Source: Phallusia fumigata
Lineage: Eukaryota > Chordata > Ascidiacea > Phlebobranchia > Ascidiidae
Length of the DNA: 36,079 nt
Reading direction: 5' to 3'
NCBI GenBank assembly: GCA_008931825.1
Contig: QXVZ01021157.1
Span: forward strand, 9,286-45,364
Shown here: positions 29,853-36,079 of the stretch, piece after piece
Layout of the letters: every line of letters begins with the position of its first letter
Position numbering within the stretch: the first letter of the stretch is position 1
The notes under the pieces: generated by a model
Database searches by the model: none
What the model was told of the DNA's origin: nothing
Seen by the model: only the letters and a program-made list of their open reading frames with translations
Position numbers and translations under genes: made by a program

Positions 29853-29984
29853 CTAAATATTTGCAAAATAGTTTTTCCCGGTTTCATCTTCACCCTCCGA
29901 AAGCGTTGATAAATGGTTTGACAAATTCGTTCCATGCTGTTTGTTCATGTCTTTGTGCATCAAAGACTTGTCTCTTAACCGCGC
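29853..29984 (-). CDS. IFT57: IFT57 final exon (exon 11) with stop
   Basis: It lies 1.2 kb downstream of exon 10. The acceptor is a pyrimidine run ending in CAG. The frame continues in phase 0 from LMQ to ARLRDKSLMHKDMN and ends NYFANI plus TAG. The first 14 residues resemble the basic KLKEKSN-type end of animal IFT57; the remaining 29 or so, rich in Ser, Asn, Glu and Asp, are not recognised. A different frame of the same DNA is open for 90 codons, but it has no splice connection. Confidence 0.8.
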   Translation of the reverse strand, partial: ARLRDKSLMHKDMNKQHGTNLSNHLSTLSEGEDETGKNYFANI

Positions 29985-32900
29985 CTGAGAAAAAATGTGA
30001 AATTATGCACAATTCTATGCGAAATAAACATCAATCTAAGTCTTTGAGTTTAGGCATTGTGTACAAACGACACATCAAACAAGATGTATGAAACAGTAAA
30101 AATACAAATATGTTGCACGAAGCTACTAGGTCAGCGGTTTCCAATCTTTTTTAATGCATTCTAACTTATATTAAACTTTTCATTCCTCCCCTATTCAACA
30201 AATAAAAGTAATATTAAAAGGTTTGGAATCACTGGTCTACATAAAAAGAACAACTACTTTTATCACGAAAACCTGAACTGCAAAGTGGAAATTCCTCCCC
30301 TTACCAAAATATTTCCTTACAGGGGAGGAGATTTCACTATGTCATCTTTAAGTCAGATTTTTGCATTGGTAGTGACCCTGGACGACTGATTTTTGCGCTG
30401 ATTAATTCCAAACCTTGACTACAGAAAACCGACGACGATATATTTTCGTACATACTGTCCCAGTAGCATTTATGACAAGCGATACACGTGTCTTTTAAAT
30501 GCTTGTTCCGTCGGGTTGCTGCAAAACTTTGAACTGTGGTGTCTTTTACCACTGATTGTGGCTGACCAAATTTTGTTGGCGCAAACGCATAGCACTTGTA
30601 GTACCTATCTGCCAACGTTACACACAAATTGCATCGTTTAAGAAAGAGAAAGGGGCTATTTGGTACCGCGGGCCTAATGCACAAGATTACAGACATGCCT
30701 CAAAAAGTGGCTGTTACGTAACAGTAATAGCAAGTGGTTAAATACGTGGTAATTTTTAAGAAAGTTGGATGTCATAATACAGTTGAATATAAATCGCCAA
30801 TAATGGCAAATGATGCTATGTTGTAAACTTCAACAAAATTCTGATGCGGACCACATTAAACAGTCAAGTGGGTTGCAGTTTTCCCAACCCTAGTTCAAAG
30901 CTTATGATGTTGAGCCAAGCTATTTTATGCAGAGGTTGGACCCCTCTAAATTCTTCAGCAAAAAGCAAAGTGTTTGTCACACAAAAAACATTTGAACTGG
31001 CAACAGCAAATATTCATGCAAACAAAATTTCGCCTGCACAACCTTTTTCTAATGAGGCAGAGGACAAATTTATTGGATATCTGCTTTGTGTCCTTCTGGC
31101 ATTACAATAACAGTGTCATTAAAAAAACCAATGTGCGAGCATTTTTTTGCACCCCAGGGCTGTTCCAAATGTTAATACATACCTGCATTAGGACATGTTC
31201 TATGACCCCAATCCGAATATCCATTTGGATTGACTCTGTTTTCAATCGATTCAATGTCTGTTTAATCTTGACTAGAGGAGCTGAAAAATGATTTAATTTT
31301 TTTGTAAGTGTATCTGTTTGCACTGTGCGCACATGGCTAGCGTAGTCTAACATACAAAACTACATCGAGGAACACAAGGTACGAGCAGTTTAATTGTAAA
31401 CATAACTGCCAGAGAACTATAGTGAATACATTTTATTGCAAAACTACAACAATCGCTGCCATCATCAGTGCATATTTACTACTGTATTCACAAGTTCTCT
31501 GGCAGTTATGTTTTTAATGAAAACTACACATGTTTTTATGAAAGGTATTTCTGACAAAGGAAAAATAGGGGGGTACAAAACTATTTTGTCAACAGACTGA
31601 CCATAATTAATCCTAATAAAGCTCACCTCCATCTGTCATGCTGCTTCCTCTTTCTTCCATTTCCATTTTCACTTTGTCAAGCTCCTCTGTTAATTCAGAA
31701 AGTGTCCTGGAATGTTCAGACACACCTCCACTGCCCTGTTTGTATTTCTCCTTCGCCTATAGATATCACTTTTACAAACTGTTTTTTGCATTATGTATAT
31801 TAACCAAGATTGCATTGAATTTAATGTAGACCAGATGTGTGATACATTTTGTGTGACATTTAGTGATTTTTATCATGTTATTCTTGTTTTATTGTCTACT
31901 GAGACACTACATAACTAAATACAAAACACCTGAGCAAGTTGATCTTGAGCACTGCGATATTCCTGAACATGATGTTCAAGCTGACTATTGATATATTTTT
32001 CCCGGCTTGAAATCTTCTCCAAAGTGCGACGAATTTCACTGTGAAGTTTATCTAAATGTGTCTGCAAAACACTGCTGTTTTCAATTTTAGAGGTAAAATG
32101 TATGTGAGATGCCCATTACCTTTGCATCGACAAGTGATGATTCAATACCCTTCTTGTGCTGGTGCATTTGATCAACATGGTTTCTCCAATCTTTGTTGTC
32201 AGTTCGAATGGTAACTGAACAATTTGATATTTTAACCCATACACTAGAACCCATCATTGCCAAACCCAGCAACATTACTTCATACTAAAGACAATTATTA
32301 AGTGTTTATGGGGTTCAACTAAAGCCTCACTGGGCTGACTTCATCAAAAGTGTTTCACAAAATATTTTTCAGACTGATTGGGCTTTTTTCCAAGTTAGAA
32401 AGTCAGCTTATAGTCAAAACCTGTTAATGACAAAAGGTATAAAGCATACAAAAGGAAGGTGGTGGCGTTAGGTGCAATTATTTTATAATTTATGCAAGCA
32501 AAGATTATGACAGGTTTCAAAAACTTGAGAGCCAAATTGTTTATTAAATGTAAGTTTGTTGTTGGTTTAAAAATACCAGAACATATTTACATACTGTGCA
32601 AAAATTTTTTAAATTTATTACCTTTGAGTGATGGGGCAACGCGTTCCACTTCCAGCTTCCATTCATCAGCATTTGTGGATGACACCATAATATCTATTGG
32701 TTTGGNTACTGTGCAAAAATTTTTTAAATTTATTACCTTTGAGTGATGGGGCAACGCGTTCCACTTCCAGCTTCCATTCATCAGCATTTGTGGATGACAC
32801 CATAATATCTATTGGTTTGGATGTATTGCCAGCCTGCCGCAACAGTAACAGCATAAAAATATTTGTGTTTAAAAAGTAGTGTGCATTTGATTGAATATAC

Positions 32901-35385
32901 CATCATGTTTGATGCAGATTTAGAGCCTAAATCCAGAAAAGGTTCAGCCCCATCATCATCATCGTCTGAAGCATTATTGGCATCATAATCACCAATTTCT
33001 TCTTCCAACCTATCAAGCTTCAATTCAGTTTCATCCTCATCAATTATATTCTCTTCTTCATCTTGCTCTTCATATGGATAAACTGGTCTATAATCAAACA
33101 AGATTATAAATTCAATATTATAGCATAAAATCTTATAGTCTAAATAAAGTTGTCCAACAAAAAACCATGGTAGTGAATTCNTGGATAAACTGGTCTATAA
33201 TCAAACAAGATTATAAATTCAATATTATAGCATAAAATCTTATAGTCTAAATAAAGTTGTCCAACAAAAAACCATGGTAGTGAATTCCAACAGGTGTAAT
33301 CTACAAGTGATATTTTCCACACACAACGCCTCATTATTAAACATACATGTGTTTAGTGTACTACTTTACATGGGTGAATCCAAACTACAGTCACAAAATA
33401 CTTTGCATTATATTAACTGTCAAAATAAAAAACTTTTAGGTTACTTGCTTTGTTAAATATTGTTGTAGCAAACTTTTCATGTAATTTTCACCCCTGTGGG
33501 TGAACTAGGGTAAAAAGTTGTCAGTGCACAACTTCAGACACCCTTCTATCATGTGTGAAAATTGAAAGAAATTTGAACAACTCTTTTTTGACCAATATGT
33601 GGGAACAAACTCCCAGACAGAAAAAAAAGAGTAAATACAATATGTGTCGTGAAGAATTGCAATGAGGCAGATAGCTGGATGGTAGAGTCCCCCCCAAAGA
33701 TTAAAATGAGAGGTTTAGTTACATTGGGAATAACACAACTGATTTGCAAGTGTCAGTGTTACCTATAAGTTTTAGATTCTGCCAAAACCATTTGTGCAAA
33801 AATTACCCAAAAACATTTGCCCTCTTTAACCAAACAAAATGTCAATAACTTTCTTTGCATAGAAATGATAATTGATCTGTAGAAAACTCAGGAAAAGCTG
33901 TAAAGCAAAAGCTTTAAGTTTGTAACATTGCGACATTAGGTTTTGTCCACAGCTGCTCGCTTGCCAATCATACTTTCTGTAAGGATATATTTGTGTAACA
34001 AAACAACTATTTTAAGAAGCTATGGAAACCTACAGCAGGACGTCACAACATAAAGCAAGTTGGCTGTATGCGGCTCTTGAAAAGTTTTTAATGTGGTCCA
34101 CAGGATATTTTGTAAATATTTAAATTGCACAAAATAACACTTTACCCTAATGTACTTCTTGCTTTCTTCCTGATGATGAAAACAATATTTGTAGAACATA
34201 GAGAATGCTTTACACACAAATACTGGATGTTTAACTTTTAAATACCAGTGTGCTTTGACCAGCAGCATAACAGGAAGTAAAACAATCTTTACCTGTTCCA
34301 TGAAAACTGATTTGTAAGCAAGGCAGCATCGGCTAATCTATCTAGCACAAAACATGCAAATTCTCCGCTTCCAGTCTTTAATTTTGATGGTGGAAAATCT
34401 GTACTAACACCCTGCAGCAAAAAATAAATAAACTTAGTTTCCATCGGTTTGTCCAGTATTCATGTTTGGTCATACAAAGCGTCTGAGGTCTTCCAAAATT
34501 CCAGAAACTGTTGCATTTGGATCATCAAACTCTTGTGGCATTTCAAATGGTCTGCCAGCAACATTAATGAGCCATGCACTCAATGCAGTAAATATGTAAA
34601 ACTGCTCCCCTGGGTTTGTTGCAATCGCAAAGTAGTGTCTGAAAAAACATTTGTGTTAACCTTTAATTGCTCCAGAACAAAAAAGTTTCCAAACACTTGT
34701 TTTTGTTCGACCTTAAACAAACAGAAATACAAACCTTGAAAATGGTTTTATGTTGTACTTTTTTAAAAAGTGTTCTTCATAATTAAGAAGCTTAAGTTTA
34801 TCCATCAACTCGGACATGACTTCAAACATCTGATACATGGCCGCTAAACAAAAATCAAAACAAAAACAATCTGTTGCGAAGTTCTTTCAGTAAAAAGCAA
34901 ATATTTATCACCCTGACCATGACTATATTAAGTGTTAGAGAACTTTAAACCCATGTAATTTTTCATAAATTACTACAATTTTATGAGGAAAGGAATGTCA
35001 AAAGCCATAAACAGAAAAGGCTTATACGCAGTGCAGTGAGTCTATGGCATGTTTAAAAACATCTTCTAACATCATACTGTTTTCAAAATTACCAAAATTT
35101 AAACTGGTATATAACTTTTCTAATTAAAATAAGACAAACATAATTAAGAAAAATTAAGGACAAGGGGTTGTGGTTGGACAAAATCTATCAAACATTTGAA
35201 TATAATTAGCAGCCATAATTATTCAGTGACAAACTTAATGGCATTAGGCATATTTTTTTCATGTGTCTTATACACATAAGATATTAGAACTACTACATTG
35301 GCAAAAAATGACTTGCATTGCAAGCAATTGACTTACCTGGACCACGCTCTTCTTCCCCGCCTCCCCTTCTACCATCATCTGCCAT
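29853..35385 (-). CDS. IFT57: Intraflagellar transport protein 57 homologue, complete, 11 exons
   Basis: IFT57 is a subunit of the IFT-B complex that carries cargo along ciliary microtubules. I spliced it by eye from GT-AG sites with consistent phase: 35385-35337, 34843-34735, 34638-34476, 34411-34293, 33087-32901, 32833-32737, 32214-32120, 32061-31930, 31756-31627, 31280-31183 and 29984-29853 (stop TAG). The sum is 1311 nt, or 436 residues; vertebrate IFT57 is about 430. Residues about 17-147 form the CH-like N-terminal region and include HYFAIATNPGEQFYIF and GRPFEMPQEFDDPNATVSG. Residues 153-192 are an acidic linker ending in five Asp. Residues about 240-400 are the coiled coil, with TIRTDNKDWRNHVDQMHQHK and EKISSREKYINSQLE. 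The start MADDGRRGG is the only Met in exon 1. The last exon (ARLRDKSLMHKDMN) aligns in position with the family C-terminus but continues into a divergent tail. Two exons are partly duplicated at single-N joins, which look like assembly faults. Confidence 0.95.
30132..30234. mobile_element. hAT-like MITE in IFT57 intron 10
   Basis: Ends are CAGCGGTTTCCAATC and, inverted, CAGTGATTCCAAACC, 11 of 15 matching. It is 103 bp, AT-rich and has no coding region. Target duplication is not clear. Confidence 0.5.
30337..30696 (-). CDS. Unrecognised Cys-rich 119-codon open frame within IFT57 intron 10
   Basis: The frame reads LKRCNLCVTLADRYYKCYAF, and later DTCIACHKCYWDSM, so cysteines are paired in a way that might bind metal. 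There is no recognised family, no clear promoter, and no splice link in frame with IFT57. It may be chance or a remnant. Confidence 0.15.
   Translation of the reverse strand: MSVILCIRPAVPNSPFLFLKRCNLCVTLADRYYKCYAFAPTKFGQPQSVVKDTTVQSFAATRRNKHLKDTCIACHKCYWDSMYENISSSVFCSQGLELISAKISRPGSLPMQKSDLKMT
31398..31513. mobile_element. 116-bp foldback MITE in IFT57 intron 9
   Basis: The ends are perfect 21-bp inverted repeats (AAACATAACTGCCAGAGAAC plus T), and imperfect pairing extends inward (gtgaataca). Flanks share a short TTAAT, a possible target duplication. No coding capacity. Confidence 0.75.
32592..32705 (-). pseudogene. IFT57: Duplicated fragment of IFT57 exon 6 at a single-N join
   Basis: Bases 32592-32705 are repeated at 32707-32820 with one N between them. 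The first copy holds only the 3' part of exon 6 (32622-32705, EWKLEVERVAPSLK) and lacks the acceptor side. The full exon (32737-32833) is needed for the protein. This looks like an unmerged contig overlap rather than biology. Confidence 0.75.
33182..33287 (-). pseudogene. IFT57: Duplicated fragment of the IFT57 exon 5 acceptor region at a single-N join
   Basis: Bases 33075-33180 recur at 33182-33287 across a single N. The copy holds intron 4 sequence and the first few codons of exon 5 (RPVYP), then stops at the N. The intact exon is 33087-32901. Probably an assembly overlap. Confidence 0.75.
33370..33655. repeat. Third copy of the 300-bp interspersed repeat, in IFT57 intron 4
   Basis: Shares gggtgaatccaaactacagt, cctgtgggtgaac, and gtgcacaacttcagacaccc with the copies near 14.6-15.2 kb. 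It has a short deletion. Confidence 0.65.
33656..34292. other. IFT57 intron 4 remainder, no gene seen
   Basis: AT-rich with no recognised element beyond the repeat copy next to it. Confidence 0.5.
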
Positions 35386-36079
35386 ACTTGGGCAGAAGTA
35401 AAACTTTTTAACGTTTCAACACAATACTAATGACTGTGTTCAGCAGGGCACCAATCCTTAAACACAATGAACAAAGACACAGATAATAACAAACCTGCTG
35501 GCAATTCGCAACAACACTTTAACAAAACTATTCCGATAATGAATTAATATTTCAGCCGTAAATTTACTAATCGTTTCAACAGAACATTTGAGTTGTTTGT
35601 TTACATGTTTTAAATTTAAACAGGTTTGCTAGACAGCCAAAATATACCATTATCGGTCATGTTAAAGTTAATTAAAGTCTCTATTCTGTGAGTCGTGTGT
35701 ACCTTATTTGTAGCTGTTTAATCTACAAAAATCATAATTAAAAATATTGTAAAACCCTTTTTTTCTATTTAGTCCTGTTCGACCACCATAAATTAAAAAG
35801 TGCGCATCATTTTAAATTTTAATAACTCTGCTATGAAATCTTAAATCGCTGTTTGTATTGATACTTTTTAGAATTTGATCACCTTCACAAGTTTTCAAAA
35901 CCATTTAAATAGGCGGCCAATTCTCGGTTTGGATGTCCTCCTTTATCGTCTTCTCAAAAGATACATGTTTTTGGACATTTTTTGATCTGTGTCCTCTTGC
36001 TTTTTCTTTTGAAAAAATATTCTTAAACAAAATCAGTACACTATAGTAGTATACTACTCGTTTTTCTCTCTCCTACAAA
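35386..36079. other. IFT57 5' flank, no gene seen
   Basis: The promoter should lie here but no motif is convincing. A pyrimidine-rich stretch ending CCCAAG directly precedes the ATG and could be a splice acceptor. Confidence 0.35.

Noticed and set aside
29663..29935. 90-codon minus-strand frame starting MERICQ
   Set aside because: It overlaps the last IFT57 exon in another frame. The IFT57 frame has a proper acceptor, phase and family-like residues.
36043..36056. 14-bp palindrome AGTAGTATACTACT
   Set aside because: Short and AT-rich; no associated structure or gene.

Overview
The window is eukaryotic. It is AT-rich, its coding exons are short, and they are joined by small GT-AG introns. All supported genes lie on the minus strand. 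The compact introns, the strong match of one gene to animal IFT57, and the style of the complement-control-protein (CCP/sushi) modules suggest an invertebrate chordate, most likely a tunicate such as Ciona. The species call is inference. Several single-N joins flanked by direct duplications show that this is a draft assembly, probably of a polymorphic genome.

Layout, read from high to low coordinates (the direction of transcription). (1) 35385-29853: a complete 11-exon IFT57 gene (intraflagellar transport complex B), 436 codons by my splice reconstruction, with an N-terminal CH-like region, an acidic linker and a C-terminal coiled coil. (2) 29852-28764: intergenic, with a possible poly(A) signal for IFT57. 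(3) 28763-1 and beyond the window: one very large secreted or surface protein gene. It opens with a signal peptide and a six-cysteine P-type trefoil domain split over two exons. A linker over three exons and a calcium-binding-type EGF module follow. Then comes an array of one-exon CCP modules running to the left edge of the window. I count 53 CCP exons or remnants: 48 complete, four truncated by a gap, an N-junction or the window edge, and one dead. The 3' end of the gene is not in the window, so any membrane anchor is unseen.

Nearly every CCP exon is about 183 nt with phase-1 boundaries on both sides, so exons can be gained, lost or skipped without changing the frame. The array shows duplication at several scales: 273/274-nt exon-plus-intron tandem copies, a 1.23-kb copy carrying about 1 kb of intron and a fossil exon, and an eight-module block present twice (16.8-12.3 kb and 9.5-3.4 kb). 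Decay is visible too: one CCP exon carries an in-frame stop, two have lost the first cysteine (Cys to Trp), one is frameshifted and dead, and fossil exon pieces lie in introns. This fast-evolving trefoil-EGF-CCP array is the most interesting object here. A role in recognition (complement-like, allorecognition or gamete recognition) is a hypothesis only.

Introns and intergenic DNA hold a 116-bp foldback MITE, hAT-like short elements (one nested in another) and a roughly 300-bp interspersed repeat with three recognisable copies. No tRNA, rRNA, CRISPR or viral gene was recognised.
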